Below, one piece after another: positions 1 to 9,031 of a DNA stretch of 64,000 bases. The DNA comes from Arcobacter sp. CECT 8983 (lineage in GTDB: Bacteria; Campylobacterota; Campylobacteria; Campylobacterales; Arcobacteraceae): positions 62,001 through 126,000 of the forward strand of contig NZ_PDKF01000004.1 of the NCBI RefSeq assembly GCF_004118855.1, in the 5' to 3' direction. The notes below the pieces were generated by a model, which saw only the letters and a list, made by a program, of their open reading frames with translations, was not told the origin of the DNA and did not search any database. Both the position numbers and the translations under genes were made by a program. Within the stretch, counting starts at the first letter, position 1. Every line of letters starts with the position of its first letter.

Positions 1-1179
1 AAATCAAGTAATGAAAAAGTAAATAGAATGTCAATTTTGGCAAATGATTTAAATAAGTCAGCTCAAGATGGTCAAGAATTAGCTACTAAAACAACAAGTG
101 CAATGGAAGAAATTGATGTGCAAGTTAGTTCAATTAATGAAGCAATTACTGTAATTGACCAAATTGCATTCCAAACAAATATTCTTTCACTAAACGCAGC
201 AGTTGAAGCAGCAACAGCAGGTGAAGCTGGAAAAGGTTTTGCAGTTGTAGCAGGGGAAGTTAGAAATTTAGCCAATAGATCTGCTGAAGCAGCAAAAGAG
301 ATTAAAGAGTTAGTTGAAAGAGCAACTAGTAAAGCAAATGAAGGTAAGCAAATTGCTAATAATATGATTGGTGGTTATGCTGACTTAAGTTCTAAAGTAA
401 CTGAAACAATCGGATTAATTTCAGATGTAAACAGTGCAAGTAAAGAACAAGAAACTGGAATTGTTCAAATTAATGACGTTGTAAACTCTTTAGACCAAGC
501 TACTCAAAAAAATGCTGAGTCTTCAACTCAAATCAGTAATCTTGCAAATGAAGTTGCAGGACTATCAACAAATATGCTTGAAATAGCAGATAGAGCAAAC
601 TTTAATAAAGAAAAAAAGAATGAGATTTGTGATATTAATCTTGTCTTTGAAATTGCAAAACTTAAAAATGATCATATTAAATTCAAAAATGATAACTTTG
701 CAAAAGTAGGAAACTCAAATAGTTCTTGGAAAGTTAAAACTTGTAAAGAGTGTGACTTTGGCAAATGGATTTTAGAACAAGAAAATAAAGGAAAAGATTT
801 TACAAAAACTTCATCTTGGCCTTCATTAAAAGAACAACATGAAAATGTACACAAAGCAGTACAAGAGTATGTTGATGAAAATGCTAAAAATGCTTCAAAT
901 GATAAATTAGAAATGATTTCTAAAAAGCTTGAAGATTCTACTCAAAGTTTATTTGATATGATGGATAATATAAAAGTAGAGCATTGTAAAACTTATACTC
1001 AAGATGTGCATGTTGAAAAAAAACCTTCAATAGAACCTAAAAAAGAAACAGTTATAAAAAAACATGTAGAAAGTGAGGTTTCTTCTTCTAAAAAAATAGA
1101 ACCGAATACAAATCCTACTTCAGCAAAAAAAACTATAACTGCAAACAATAATGACGATGATGAGTGGGAAAGCTTCTAA
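1..1179 (+). CDS. Methyl-accepting chemotaxis protein, C-terminal part (5'-truncated by window)
   Basis: The reading frame is open from base 1, so only the cytoplasmic end of a chemoreceptor is present. The highly conserved signalling hairpin that contacts CheA/CheW is plain ([17 protein letters not shown], then [18 protein letters not shown]). After the coiled coil comes a CZB zinc-binding domain, recognised by [14 protein letters not shown] and HENVH, which supply the usual three His and one Cys ligands. A Lys/Ser/Thr-rich tether of roughly 70 residues follows. The protein ends in EWESF, matching the aromatic-x-x-aromatic pentapeptide that recruits CheR/CheB in enterobacterial receptors. 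The sensor half lies outside the window, so ligand and membrane topology cannot be judged. Family assignment is secure. Confidence 0.95.
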   Translation, partial: KSSNEKVNRMSILANDLNKSAQDGQELATKTTSAMEEIDVQVSSINEAITVIDQIAFQTNILSLNAAVEAATAGEAGKGFAVVAGEVRNLANRSAEAAKEIKELVERATSKANEGKQIANNMIGGYADLSSKVTETIGLISDVNSASKEQETGIVQINDVVNSLDQATQKNAESSTQISNLANEVAGLSTNMLEIADRANFNKEKKNEICDINLVFEIAKLKNDHIKFKNDNFAKVGNSNSSWKVKTCKECDFGKWILEQENKGKDFTKTSSWPSLKEQHENVHKAVQEYVDENAKNASNDKLEMISKKLEDSTQSLFDMMDNIKVEHCKTYTQDVHVEKKPSIEPKKETVIKKHVESEVSSSKKIEPNTNPTSAKKTITANNNDDDEWESF

Positions 1180-1255
1180 GAAGCTTCCTTCTTCATCTGT
1201 ATAAGCAAAATCTTATAAAATTTAACTAATTTTTTTTAAACTTTAATCTATAGAA

Positions 1256-1269
1256 TTTTTTGATATAAT
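1256..1269 (+). promoter_or_regulatory. Sigma-70 type promoter, extended -10
   Basis: T-rich run followed by TGATATAAT, the Campylobacterota vegetative promoter form, which depends on an extended -10 rather than a clear -35. It lies about 40 bases before the ATG of the U32 protein gene. Confidence 0.6.
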
Positions 1270-1310
1270 CACGTTTTAAAAACAGTGTCTTGGAAACACA
1301 AAGGAATATA

Positions 1311-2624
1311 ATGAACAAAAATAATAAGGTAGAATTGCTTTCACCTGCTGGTAATTTAGAGAAATTAAAAATTGCCTTTGCCTATGGTGCTGATGCAGTT
1401 TATGGTGGTGTAAGTCACTTTAGTTTAAGAATTAGAAGTGGAAAAGAGTTTAGTTTTGAAACTTTTAAAGAGGGTATTGATTATGCCCATGCAAGAGGAA
1501 AACAAGTTTATGCAACTATTAATGGGTTTCCTTTTAACTCTCAAATAGATTTATTAAAAAAACATATTATTAAAATGGCAGAGTTAGAACCAGATGCATT
1601 TATTGTTGCAGCTCCTGGGGTTGTAAGACTTTGTAGAGAGCTTGCTCCTCAAATACCAATTCATCTTTCAACACAAGCAAATGTATTAAACTATTTAGAT
1701 GCTCAAGTATTTTGGGATATGGGTGTTAGAAGAATTATTGCAGCACGTGAAATCTCTTTAAAAGATGTACAAGAGATTAAAAAACATTTACCTGACATGG
1801 AAATAGAGATTTTTGTACATGGGTCTATGTGTTTTGCATATTCTGGAAGATGTTTAGTATCAGCTGTACAAATGGGAAGAGTTCCAAACAGAGGAAGTTG
1901 CGCAAATGACTGTAGATTTGAATATACTTTATATGCAGCAAATGAAGATCATAGTACATTATTTAGACTTGAAGAAGAGCCAGGTGTGGGAACATATATC
2001 TTTAATGCAAAAGATATGAACCTAGCTTCTCATGTTGATGAGATTTTAGAAAGTGGAGCAGTTGATTCTATTAAGATTGAAGGTAGAACAAAGTCACCAT
2101 ATTATGCAGCTGTAACAGCATATGCTTATAGAAAAGCAATTGATGATTATGAAGCTGGAAAATTTGAAGCAGACAAATATCAAGAAGAACTAGCAACTAC
2201 AAAAAATAGAGGTTTTACAGATGCCTATTTAGTGCATAGACCTTTTGATAGAACTAATACTCAAAATCATGAATATGCATTAAGCAAAGGAAGTTATGAG
2301 GTAAGTGGACTTATTACAGAAGATGAAGAACATTTCTATTGTAAATATAAAACTTATCCAAATGATGAGATAGAAATTTTTGCTCCAATTGGAAGTTTAA
2401 TTCAAGCGTGTGAAAATGAAATTGGAAAAATCTATAAAAAAGAAGATGGTAAATATTATGTTTCATTTAAAAAGATTCTAACAGAAACAAATAAAGAGTT
2501 AGAATCAGTACATAGTGGAAATACAAATAAAATTAAACTTCCAGGAAAGTTACCTTATTTAACAATGCTTAGAGTTAAAAGTGAAGAAGAAGTAAAATCT
2601 TGTGAAGGTTCTTGTAATAGTTAA
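1311..2624 (+). CDS. Peptidase U32 family protein (TrhP/YegQ-like tRNA hydroxylation protein)
   Basis: About 437 residues. The U32 signature is present (EIFVHGSMCFAYSGRC), followed by further cysteines in GSCANDCR that bind an iron-sulfur cluster in this family. The N-terminus VELLSPAGNLEKLK and YGADAVYGG are typical of the TrhP/YegQ branch, which acts with prephenate in making 5-hydroxyuridine at tRNA position 34; older annotations say collagenase-like protease. I place the start at the ATG with an AAGGA ribosome site seven bases upstream, not at an in-frame TTG 21 bases earlier that has no such site. The gene leads the conserved block that continues to rimM. The exact substrate is inferred from family membership. 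Confidence 0.88.
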   Translation: MNKNNKVELLSPAGNLEKLKIAFAYGADAVYGGVSHFSLRIRSGKEFSFETFKEGIDYAHARGKQVYATINGFPFNSQIDLLKKHIIKMAELEPDAFIVAAPGVVRLCRELAPQIPIHLSTQANVLNYLDAQVFWDMGVRRIIAAREISLKDVQEIKKHLPDMEIEIFVHGSMCFAYSGRCLVSAVQMGRVPNRGSCANDCRFEYTLYAANEDHSTLFRLEEEPGVGTYIFNAKDMNLASHVDEILESGAVDSIKIEGRTKSPYYAAVTAYAYRKAIDDYEAGKFEADKYQEELATTKNRGFTDAYLVHRPFDRTNTQNHEYALSKGSYEVSGLITEDEEHFYCKYKTYPNDEIEIFAPIGSLIQACENEIGKIYKKEDGKYYVSFKKILTETNKELESVHSGNTNKIKLPGKLPYLTMLRVKSEEEVKSCEGSCNS

Positions 2625-2626
2625 GA

Positions 2627-3934
2627 ATGGTAGTTTTTAGAGTTACAGAAAATATAAATATCAAGACAACAGATGGGACTTTAGTTAAGTATGAAAAAGT
2701 AAAAGGACCATCTAACTTATTAAATGAAACTATTTATATAACTACATTAGATGATTTTGGTGATTTAAAAAAAGTTTTTGCAAATGTCGGAAATAAATAC
2801 AAAGCAAAAATTATCGATGAATCAAAAGTTAGATATTTAAGTCAGTTTCCTAGGGAACTAGGTATTACAAATATAAATGAATACAATATTACAAATAATT
2901 TAAACTATAAATATAGAAATAAAATAGCTATTCAAAGTGAAGAAAATCTTGTAGAGTCTGTTTATTTAAATGAAGAACAAAGTGATTTGAAAAAACAAAT
3001 AGATGGTACTCTAAAAAAAGATATAAAAGTTCTAATTTTAGGTAGCTTAGGTTCAAGTATCTCTGAAATGATTTGTGCTTGTAGTGCCCTTAGAATTTTT
3101 TATGAAAGATTAAAAAAGAAGTTTAAAACAGTAAGCTTAGATATATATATTAATGCTTCTGAAAATAGATTTTACTCAAGAGATAAAATGATTTTTTCAA
3201 ATCAAAGTTTTATAAACAAAATCAGTGCTTTATCAATTGATGTTAAAGAGTTTTGTTCTTATGATTTCTTTGTTGATGCAAGTTCAGTTACTAAAAGAAG
3301 TTTTTATCAAAGGCTTAACTACACTGATGCTTGGTTATATAAGTTAGGAATAGATTATAAAACTATACCAGAAAAGAAAAAATATAATGAAATCAACTTT
3401 ACTTCATATAAGCCTAAAAAAGAAATAAAAGAAAAAATTGAATCAATAAAACAAATGGGAAAGGTTTTATTATTTCACCCATATTCAGCAAATGCAGCTA
3501 AATCTATACCAAAAGATTATGCAGTAAAATTACTAAAAAAAATGATAGAAAAAATGCCTGATTATGTTTTTGTATCGGCACTAAAACTTGACCCAAAATT
3601 TAAAGATAATAAATATATTGACCTTTCAAATGATTCAAGTAGTTTCTTAGATTTTTGTTATATTGTCTCAAATTGTGATAAGGTATTTACAGTTAATACT
3701 TCAACATATCATATTGCAGATGCTTTTTTTATTCCTAGTGTTGTTATCTTTACAGATTATGACCGCAAAAGAAATGTAAAACAGTATGAACATTCAAAAG
3801 CAATATATGTAAAAGATAAATCAAAAGACTATAGTCAGTTTATTTTTAAAAATGAATCTTTAGTTTTATATCGCTTTGATGGATGGCAAGAACTTAAAGC
3901 ATCTAAAGTAATTAAATTATTAGAAAAACTTTGA
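2627..3934 (+). CDS. Glycosyltransferase family 9-like protein (heptosyltransferase-related)
   Basis: 435 residues starting two bases after the preceding stop. The second half resembles GT9 heptosyltransferases: a strand ending in LLFHPYSANAAKSIP (the usual sugar-nucleotide domain entry), then VSNCDKVFTVNTSTYHIADAF, equivalent to the conserved segment in which a Thr/Asp-rich turn precedes H-x-A. The N-terminal 110 residues are not recognisable to me. No signal peptide or membrane segment is visible, consistent with a peripheral inner-membrane enzyme acting on lipooligosaccharide or a glycan. The acceptor and donor sugar are unknown. The very short gap suggests co-transcription with the U32 gene. 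Confidence 0.65.
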   Translation: MVVFRVTENINIKTTDGTLVKYEKVKGPSNLLNETIYITTLDDFGDLKKVFANVGNKYKAKIIDESKVRYLSQFPRELGITNINEYNITNNLNYKYRNKIAIQSEENLVESVYLNEEQSDLKKQIDGTLKKDIKVLILGSLGSSISEMICACSALRIFYERLKKKFKTVSLDIYINASENRFYSRDKMIFSNQSFINKISALSIDVKEFCSYDFFVDASSVTKRSFYQRLNYTDAWLYKLGIDYKTIPEKKKYNEINFTSYKPKKEIKEKIESIKQMGKVLLFHPYSANAAKSIPKDYAVKLLKKMIEKMPDYVFVSALKLDPKFKDNKYIDLSNDSSSFLDFCYIVSNCDKVFTVNTSTYHIADAFFIPSVVIFTDYDRKRNVKQYEHSKAIYVKDKSKDYSQFIFKNESLVLYRFDGWQELKASKVIKLLEKL

Positions 3935-3940
3935 TAAAAT
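3932..3940 (+). promoter_or_regulatory. Possible promoter -10 for the purE-like gene
   Basis: TGATAAAAT lies at the end of the glycosyltransferase gene, 30 bases before the purE-like ATG. The hexamer TAAAAT with an upstream TG resembles the other extended -10 elements in the window, but no -35 is evident. Confidence 0.4.
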
Positions 3941-3969
3941 CACGTGTTTAAAAAATAACAGGTGAGAAA

Positions 3970-4455
3970 ATGAAGTTTGTATCTATTATTATGGGTAGTG
4001 AATCTGACTACGAAACAATGAAGTGTTGTGTTGAGACTTTTGAGAAGTTTGAAGTTAAATATGAACTTGTTGTTTCTTCTGCCCTTAAGTCACCCAAAAG
4101 AACGGAACAGTATGTGTTAGAAGCTGAGAGAAAAGGAGCTGTAGTATTTATTACTGCATCAAAGGTTGTTTCTCATTTAGCGGGAATGGTTAGTTCTTTA
4201 ACTACTAAACCAGTTGTATCACATCAAACAAAAAGTAGTGATATTAATGAATCCTTTTCAACTGTTTACACCCCAGCAGGAATACCTGTTTGTAGTGCAA
4301 CACTTGGTGAAACAGGAGCTATAAATGCTGCATATTTTGCGATGCAAATTTTAGCAATCTCAGATAAAGAGTTGGCTGTAAAATTAAAAGAAGATAGAAT
4401 AGTTCAATCAAAAAAAGTTGAAACAATTTCTAAAAAAATAGAAGTAATTTTATAG
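3970..4455 (+). CDS. purE: PurE-family protein (N5-CAIR mutase fold) with altered active-site motifs
   Basis: 161 residues, the usual PurE length. PurE interconverts N5-CAIR and CAIR in purine synthesis. The phosphate-binding start MGSESDYETM (residues 8-17) and the C-terminal TPAGIPVCSATLGETGAINAA are clearly PurE-like. However, the normally invariant SAHRTP loop reads SALKSP (37-42), replacing the catalytic histidine by leucine and the arginine by lysine. The GAGGAAHL loop reads TASKVVSHL (62-70), and the GVP loop reads VSHQT (83-87). The gene sits where purE lies in Campylobacter (between the U32 gene and glyQ), so it is probably an ortholog. Either it works with a changed mechanism or it has lost mutase activity; a second purE elsewhere would favour the latter. 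Confidence 0.75.
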   Translation: MKFVSIIMGSESDYETMKCCVETFEKFEVKYELVVSSALKSPKRTEQYVLEAERKGAVVFITASKVVSHLAGMVSSLTTKPVVSHQTKSSDINESFSTVYTPAGIPVCSATLGETGAINAAYFAMQILAISDKELAVKLKEDRIVQSKKVETISKKIEVIL

Positions 4456-4542
4456 TACACACAAATTAACCTGTGTTATTAATTGAAGTAAGCTATTACT
4501 TTCAATAAACAAAAATTTAATAAAGAGTTAGGAATAAAATAG

Positions 4543-5424
4543 ATGGTAACATTTTCAGAAATTCTATTAAAGTTACAAGAGTTCTGGGCAAAGCAAGGAT
4601 GTAATATTGTACAACCATATGATATCCCTGCTGGAGCTGGAACTTTTCACCCAGCTACACTTCTAAGAAGTTTAGATTCTACACCTTGGAGTACAGCATA
4701 TGTTGCACCAAGTAGAAGACCAACAGATGGAAGATATGGAGAAAACCCAAATAGATTAGGAGCTTACTATCAGTTCCAAACTTTAATTAAACCTAGTCCA
4801 GATAATATTCAAGATTTATATTTACAATCTTTAGAATATTTAGGATTAGACCTTTCTAAACATGATATTAGATTTGTTGAAGATAACTGGGAATCTCCAA
4901 CTCTTGGAGCATGGGGACTTGGTTGGGAAGTTTGGCTTGATGGAATGGAAGTAACACAATTTACTTATTTCCAACAAGTTGGAGGTCTAGCTTGTGACCC
5001 TGTTGCAGTTGAGATTACTTATGGTACTGAAAGACTTGCAATGTATCTTCAAGGTGTTGATTCTGTATTTGATATTGTATGGAATAAAAATGAACATGGA
5101 ACAACTACTTATGCAGATGTTCACAAAGAGGATGAATATGAATTCTCTAAATATAATTTTGAGATAGCAAATACAGAGATGTTATTTAGACACTTCGATG
5201 ATGCTTTTAATGAGTGTAAATCTTGTTTAGATGCGCAGCTTCCATTACCTGCATATGATCAGTGTATGATTGCTTCACATGCATTTAATACTCTTGATGC
5301 AAGAAAAGCAATCTCAGTAACTGAAAGACAAAACTATATTCTTAAAGTTAGAGAGTTAGCACAAGGTTGTGCTGTTTTATATAAAGAACAGGAAAAAGAG
5401 CGTTTAAAAAGAGTTATGGGATAA
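4543..5424 (+). CDS. glyQ: Glycyl-tRNA synthetase alpha subunit
   Basis: 293 residues, standard for the alpha subunit of the bacterial alpha2beta2 enzyme, which activates glycine and charges tRNA-Gly. Recognised by [20 protein letters not shown] near the N-terminus, [16 protein letters not shown] and YFQQVGG, all class II catalytic-core elements of GlyQ. The beta subunit (glyS) is not in this window, so the two genes are separated, as usual in Campylobacterota. A strong intrinsic terminator overlaps the last codons and stop. No anomalies in the protein. Confidence 0.98.
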   Translation: MVTFSEILLKLQEFWAKQGCNIVQPYDIPAGAGTFHPATLLRSLDSTPWSTAYVAPSRRPTDGRYGENPNRLGAYYQFQTLIKPSPDNIQDLYLQSLEYLGLDLSKHDIRFVEDNWESPTLGAWGLGWEVWLDGMEVTQFTYFQQVGGLACDPVAVEITYGTERLAMYLQGVDSVFDIVWNKNEHGTTTYADVHKEDEYEFSKYNFEIANTEMLFRHFDDAFNECKSCLDAQLPLPAYDQCMIASHAFNTLDARKAISVTERQNYILKVRELAQGCAVLYKEQEKERLKRVMG

Positions 5425-5439
5425 CTCTTTTAGCTTTTT
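5407..5439 (+). terminator. Intrinsic terminator overlapping the glyQ stop
   Basis: An 11-bp perfect stem (AAAAGAGTTAT at 5407-5417, ATAACTCTTTT at 5421-5431) closes over a GGG loop and is followed by a T-rich tail. The stem includes the final Arg-Val-Met-Gly codons and the stop codon, so coding and termination signals are superimposed. Confidence 0.85.
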
Positions 5440-5450
5440 TTGATTTTTGT

Positions 5451-5469
5451 TGTAAGTTAAGAACTTACA
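5451..5469. repeat. Short perfect inverted repeat in the glyQ-nif3 gap
   Basis: TGTAAGTT, a three-base loop, then AACTTACA. A second weaker dyad (GACAC/GTGTC, 5490-5502) follows. The 140-base gap otherwise shows no gene. The function is unknown; it could be a protein site or a 5'-leader structure for the NIF3 gene. Confidence 0.4.
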
Positions 5470-5564
5470 CAAAAAGCAGGTGTGAATTAGACACTATGTG
5501 TCGTATCAATCGTAGTGAATAAAATGAACTAGATTGTTATGAGAAAATTAATAAAGGACTAGTT

Positions 5565-6320
5565 TTGAAAATAAAAGAAATATATAGTTTTTTAGATGAA
5601 TTATCACCTTTTGAGTTACAAGAAAAGTGGGATAATTCAGGTCTTCTAATAGGAAACTTTGAAGATGAGGTTAAACAAGTTTATATTTCTATAGATTTAG
5701 ATGAGCAAATAGTTGATGAGATGGAAGAAAACTCATTAGTTATAACTCATCATCCTTTAATCTTCAAAGCTTTAAAAACTATCAATTATGATAGCTATAG
5801 TTCTAAATTAGTTAAAAAATTAATTCAAAAAAATATTGCTCTAATCTCTATGCATACTAATATTGATAAAACACATTTAAATAAGTATGTGGCACGTGAA
5901 GTTTTAGATTTAGAAGTTATTGATAGTGAAGAGTTTATTTGCTATGCACATGTGAATGATAGCTTTGAAAACTTTGCAAACAAAATTACTAAGAACTTAG
6001 GATTAGAGTATTTAAAATATGTAAAATGTAACGAAGAAGTTAAAAAAGTTGCATTAGTAACAGGTGCAGGTATGTCATTAATAAATGAAGTTCAAGCTGA
6101 TCTCTTTTTAACAGGAGACATAAAATATCATGATGCTATGGAAGCCAAAGCAAGAGGTATTTCCTTAATTGATATTAGACACTACGAAAGTGAAAAGTAT
6201 TTCAGCACTCTATTAGAGGGACTTGTTAGTGAATATTTGAAAAAAAATCAATTAAAAGCTATAATAACAGCTTCAAAAAACCCATTTAAGTTTTGTACAC
6301 AAGGAGACACGGTTGAATAA
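5565..6320 (+). CDS. NIF3/YbgI family dinuclear metal-binding protein
   Basis: 251 residues, typical of the short NIF3 form without the inserted PII-like domain. Metal-ligand motifs are intact: WDNSGLLIG near residue 21, ITHHPLIF (about 60-67), MHTNIDK (about 96-102), TGDIKYHDA and DIRHYESEK near the C-terminus. The family forms hexameric toroids with two metals per subunit; it is often annotated as GTP cyclohydrolase I type 2, but its cellular role is not settled. It starts at TTG preceded by AAGGAC at suitable spacing. It overlaps the next gene by 8 bases, so the two are translationally linked. Confidence 0.9.
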   Translation: MKIKEIYSFLDELSPFELQEKWDNSGLLIGNFEDEVKQVYISIDLDEQIVDEMEENSLVITHHPLIFKALKTINYDSYSSKLVKKLIQKNIALISMHTNIDKTHLNKYVAREVLDLEVIDSEEFICYAHVNDSFENFANKITKNLGLEYLKYVKCNEEVKKVALVTGAGMSLINEVQADLFLTGDIKYHDAMEAKARGISLIDIRHYESEKYFSTLLEGLVSEYLKKNQLKAIITASKNPFKFCTQGDTVE

Positions 6321-7032
6321 GTATTTACAGGATTTAGTAAAACTATCTAAGTATGATGGTTCTATCAGTATGTTTGAACCAAAAATAGAAAATGAAAAAG
6401 CAAAGTTATCGACATTTATTGAAGTAGCAGAAACAATTAAAACTTCAATTAATGATACATATGCACAAATAGATGATGTAAAATCAAAAAGAACAAAAAA
6501 CAATATTCATTTAGCAGAATTAAAAACTAAATTAGATGATATTTCTAAAAAGCATAATGAAGTAACAAATGAAAAAGAAGTAAAAGCTTTACAATTAGAA
6601 GAAGAGATTGCAAAAGAGCAAATTGCTTTTGCAAACGAAGAGATTGAAAGATTAGATGAAATTGCAGCAGCTAAAGAAGAAGAATTAAAAGAATTACAAG
6701 CAAAATTAGCTGAAGAAGAAGATTCAATCAAAGAGATTCAAATTGCAGTTGATAATGCAATTGATGAAATTAATCAAGAAAGAAATGCAGTTTATCAAGA
6801 AAGAAGTGAACTGTTAGAAAAATTTGATAATAAAATTTTAACTTTCTATGAAAAAATTAGAAGATGGGCAAAAGATTCAGCAGTAGTTCCTGTAGTAGAC
6901 CAAGCGTGCTATGGATGTTTTATGAAAATCAATGACAAAACTTATTCAGAAGTTATCAAATCAGAAGAGATCATTAACTGTCCACATTGTGGAAGAATTC
7001 TTTACAAAGAAGATGAGACTGAAGAGGCTTAA
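6313..7032 (+). CDS. Coiled-coil protein with C-terminal C4 zinc ribbon
   Basis: 239 residues. Residues about 10-175 form an uninterrupted Glu/Lys/Ala-rich coiled coil. The C-terminus carries CYGCFMKI and CPHCGRIL, two CxxC pairs forming a zinc ribbon of the zf-RING_7 type. Orthologs always accompany the NIF3 gene in Campylobacterota and Helicobacter (known from structural work as a CsgD/flagellar-type ribbon protein of uncertain role). TTG start with AAGGAG seven bases upstream, overlapping the end of the NIF3 gene. Partner or nucleic-acid binding through the ribbon is plausible, but the function is unknown. Confidence 0.85.
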   Translation: MNKYLQDLVKLSKYDGSISMFEPKIENEKAKLSTFIEVAETIKTSINDTYAQIDDVKSKRTKNNIHLAELKTKLDDISKKHNEVTNEKEVKALQLEEEIAKEQIAFANEEIERLDEIAAAKEEELKELQAKLAEEEDSIKEIQIAVDNAIDEINQERNAVYQERSELLEKFDNKILTFYEKIRRWAKDSAVVPVVDQACYGCFMKINDKTYSEVIKSEEIINCPHCGRILYKEDETEEA

Positions 7033-7034
7033 TT

Positions 7035-8180
7035 TTGAGCCTTTTTAGTATTTTTTATTATCTAGTTTCTTTAGTAATTTATATACTAGCAATTCCCTAC
7101 TTACTTTATAAAACAAAAAACAAAAAATACAAAGAAGCAATTCCTGCAAAATTTTTTTTAAAAAACAATAAACCTTTTGAAAAAAGTGCTATTTGGTTTC
7201 ATGTTTGTTCTTTAGGGGAAGCAAAAGCAATTGAACCTTTAGTAAAAGAACTAGAAGAGACAAATATAAGTGTAATAACAAATACAGGTTTTGAAGAAGC
7301 AAAAAAGCTATCTTTTAGTGTTAGATATTTGCCTTTTGAAATATTTTTACCTTTTTGGATAAAAAAACAAAAAGCTTTAGTTGTGATGGAAGCTGAGCTT
7401 TGGTATTTTTTATTTTTATTTGCAAAGAAAAAGGGTGCAAAAACATACTTAATAAATGCACGAATATCTGATAAATCTTATGCTTCATATAGAAAGTTTT
7501 CTTTTTTTTATAAAAGAGTATTTTCAAATATAGATAAAGTATTTGCTCAAACAATAGAAGATAAAGAAAGACTTTTAGAACTTGGTGCAAAGGATGTAGA
7601 AGTTATAGGAAATATAAAACTAGCACAACTTCCTAAAATAACTAGAAGTTTTGAAAAACCAAGTGAAACTTTAATTACAGCTGGAAGTACCCATGAAAAA
7701 GAAGAAGAGCTTATTTTAGAAGCATATGATAGAAAATTTGGGAAACTAGTTATTGTTCCAAGACATCCAGAAAGATTTGAAAAAGTAGCTGAACTTATTG
7801 AATCTTTTGCAAAAGAAAAAAATTTGAATTTTCATAGATTTTCACAACAAGAAAACTTCTCTTCTGATATAATTTTAGTAGATAAGTTAGGTGAACTTAA
7901 TAACATCTATGCTATTTCAGATATAGTGATTTTAGGTGGAGCTTTTGCAAATGTTGGTGGTCATAATCCAATTGAACCAGCTTTTTTTGAGTGTAAATTA
8001 ATTTCAGGAAAAAGAATTTTTAATCAAAAATCACTTTTTGAATGTGTTAAAAATTATAAGATAATAGAAGATAGTGAACTGAAAGAAACATTGGAAAATG
8101 TTCATAATATAGAAAAATCATCTTTAGTACAAGAAGGTGATATAAAGCCAATAATAAAGGAATTACATGGCATACGATAA
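7035..8180 (+). CDS. waaA: 3-deoxy-D-manno-octulosonic acid (Kdo) transferase
   Basis: 381 residues. WaaA adds Kdo from CMP-Kdo to lipid A precursor at the inner membrane. An N-terminal membrane anchor (about residues 3-23) precedes the GT-B fold. Family motifs: WFHVCSLGEAKA (base region, about 54-65), VVMEAELWYF, YLINARISDKS, AGSTHEKEEE in the C-terminal nucleotide domain, and GGAFANVGGHNPIEPA near residues 313-328. TTG start two bases after the previous stop, with GAAGAGG in that stop region as ribosome site. It overlaps the pseudouridine synthase gene by 14 bases. Confidence 0.93.
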   Translation: MSLFSIFYYLVSLVIYILAIPYLLYKTKNKKYKEAIPAKFFLKNNKPFEKSAIWFHVCSLGEAKAIEPLVKELEETNISVITNTGFEEAKKLSFSVRYLPFEIFLPFWIKKQKALVVMEAELWYFLFLFAKKKGAKTYLINARISDKSYASYRKFSFFYKRVFSNIDKVFAQTIEDKERLLELGAKDVEVIGNIKLAQLPKITRSFEKPSETLITAGSTHEKEEELILEAYDRKFGKLVIVPRHPERFEKVAELIESFAKEKNLNFHRFSQQENFSSDIILVDKLGELNNIYAISDIVILGGAFANVGGHNPIEPAFFECKLISGKRIFNQKSLFECVKNYKIIEDSELKETLENVHNIEKSSLVQEGDIKPIIKELHGIR

Positions 8181-8916
8181 AGCATATAAAGTTCTTGCAA
8201 AACAAGAAGGAATTTCGAACTCTAAAGCAAAAGAGCTTATTGATAAAGGTTTAGTTAGAGCTGCTGGCAAAAAAGTAATGATTGCTAGAGGTGAAATTGA
8301 TACTGATACAAAGTTTACTGTTAAAGAGATTGGAATAGTTAAGGTTATTTTTCAAGATGATGATATTTTGGCAGTAGATAAACCAGCATTTTTAACTTCT
8401 GATGAGATAGCAAAAAAATTTCCAAAAGCAATTATGTTAAATAGACTTGATAAAGAGACAAGTGGAGTAATGCTTTTTGCAAAAAATGAAGAGTTCCAGA
8501 AAAAAGCAATTAAAGAGTTTAGAGATAACAATGTATATAAAGAGTATGTTGCAATTGTAGATGGAAAAGTAATTGATGAAATTGAAATAGATAAACCAAT
8601 TCTAACAACAAAAGATAGAGGTCAAGCAAAATCAAAAGTTGATAGTAAAAAAGGTAAGCCTGCAAAAACAACTGTTTATCCAATGTTTGTTGAAGGGAAT
8701 AAATCTAAAATCAAAGTTGTAATTGATACAGGAAGAACTCATCAAATCCGTGTACATCTTAATAATATAGGACTTCCAATTATTGGAGATACAATTTATG
8801 GAAAGCCTGTTGCTAATATAAATAGAGTATTATTACACTCAAAAAGAACAAAAATATTTGACTATGACTTTGAGGCAAAAGAGCCAAGAGAATTCAAAGT
8901 GTATGACTTTAACTAA
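8167..8916 (+). CDS. RluA-family RNA pseudouridine synthase with S4 domain
   Basis: 249 residues. Residues 1-50 form an S4-like RNA-binding module (KVLAKQEGISNSKAKELID, then KGLVRAAGKKV). The catalytic segment NRLDKETSGVML carries the essential aspartate of the RluA family, and GRTHQIRVHL is the conserved RNA-proximal motif. The enzyme converts uridine to pseudouridine in rRNA or tRNA; the target base cannot be told from sequence. ATG start lies inside the end of waaA, consistent with translational coupling. A hairpin terminator follows the stop. Confidence 0.9.
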   Translation: MAYDKAYKVLAKQEGISNSKAKELIDKGLVRAAGKKVMIARGEIDTDTKFTVKEIGIVKVIFQDDDILAVDKPAFLTSDEIAKKFPKAIMLNRLDKETSGVMLFAKNEEFQKKAIKEFRDNNVYKEYVAIVDGKVIDEIEIDKPILTTKDRGQAKSKVDSKKGKPAKTTVYPMFVEGNKSKIKVVIDTGRTHQIRVHLNNIGLPIIGDTIYGKPVANINRVLLHSKRTKIFDYDFEAKEPREFKVYDFN

Positions 8917-8939
8917 AATTTAAGCTTATGAAAAATAAA

Positions 8940-8960
8940 ATCTCCCTTTTTATGGGAGAT
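8940..8960 (+). terminator. Probable intrinsic terminator after the pseudouridine synthase gene
   Basis: A seven-base stem, ATCTCCC and GGGAGAT, around a TTTTTAT loop lies 23 bases after the stop codon. The following T content is moderate, so efficiency is uncertain. Confidence 0.6.
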
Positions 8961-9031
8961 CTATTTCTTATTAAAATTAATAATTACTTAAACTATTACT
9001 TCACTTAACCTAACTTAAAGTATACTTTTAA

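Noticed and set aside
1170-1200. Dyad AGAAGCTTC around the end of the chemoreceptor gene as a terminator
   Set aside because: Loop is too small for the best pairing, the alternative stem is only six bases, and no T-tract follows.
1290-1310. Upstream TTG start for the U32 protein
   Set aside because: The ribosome site AAGGA lies between this TTG and the ATG at 1311, and the family N-terminus fits the ATG.
4482-4506. Hairpin between purE and glyQ (ATTGAAGTAA / TTACTTTCAAT)
   Set aside because: The stem has a bulge, is only ten pairs and is not followed by a T-tract; likely chance in AT-rich sequence.
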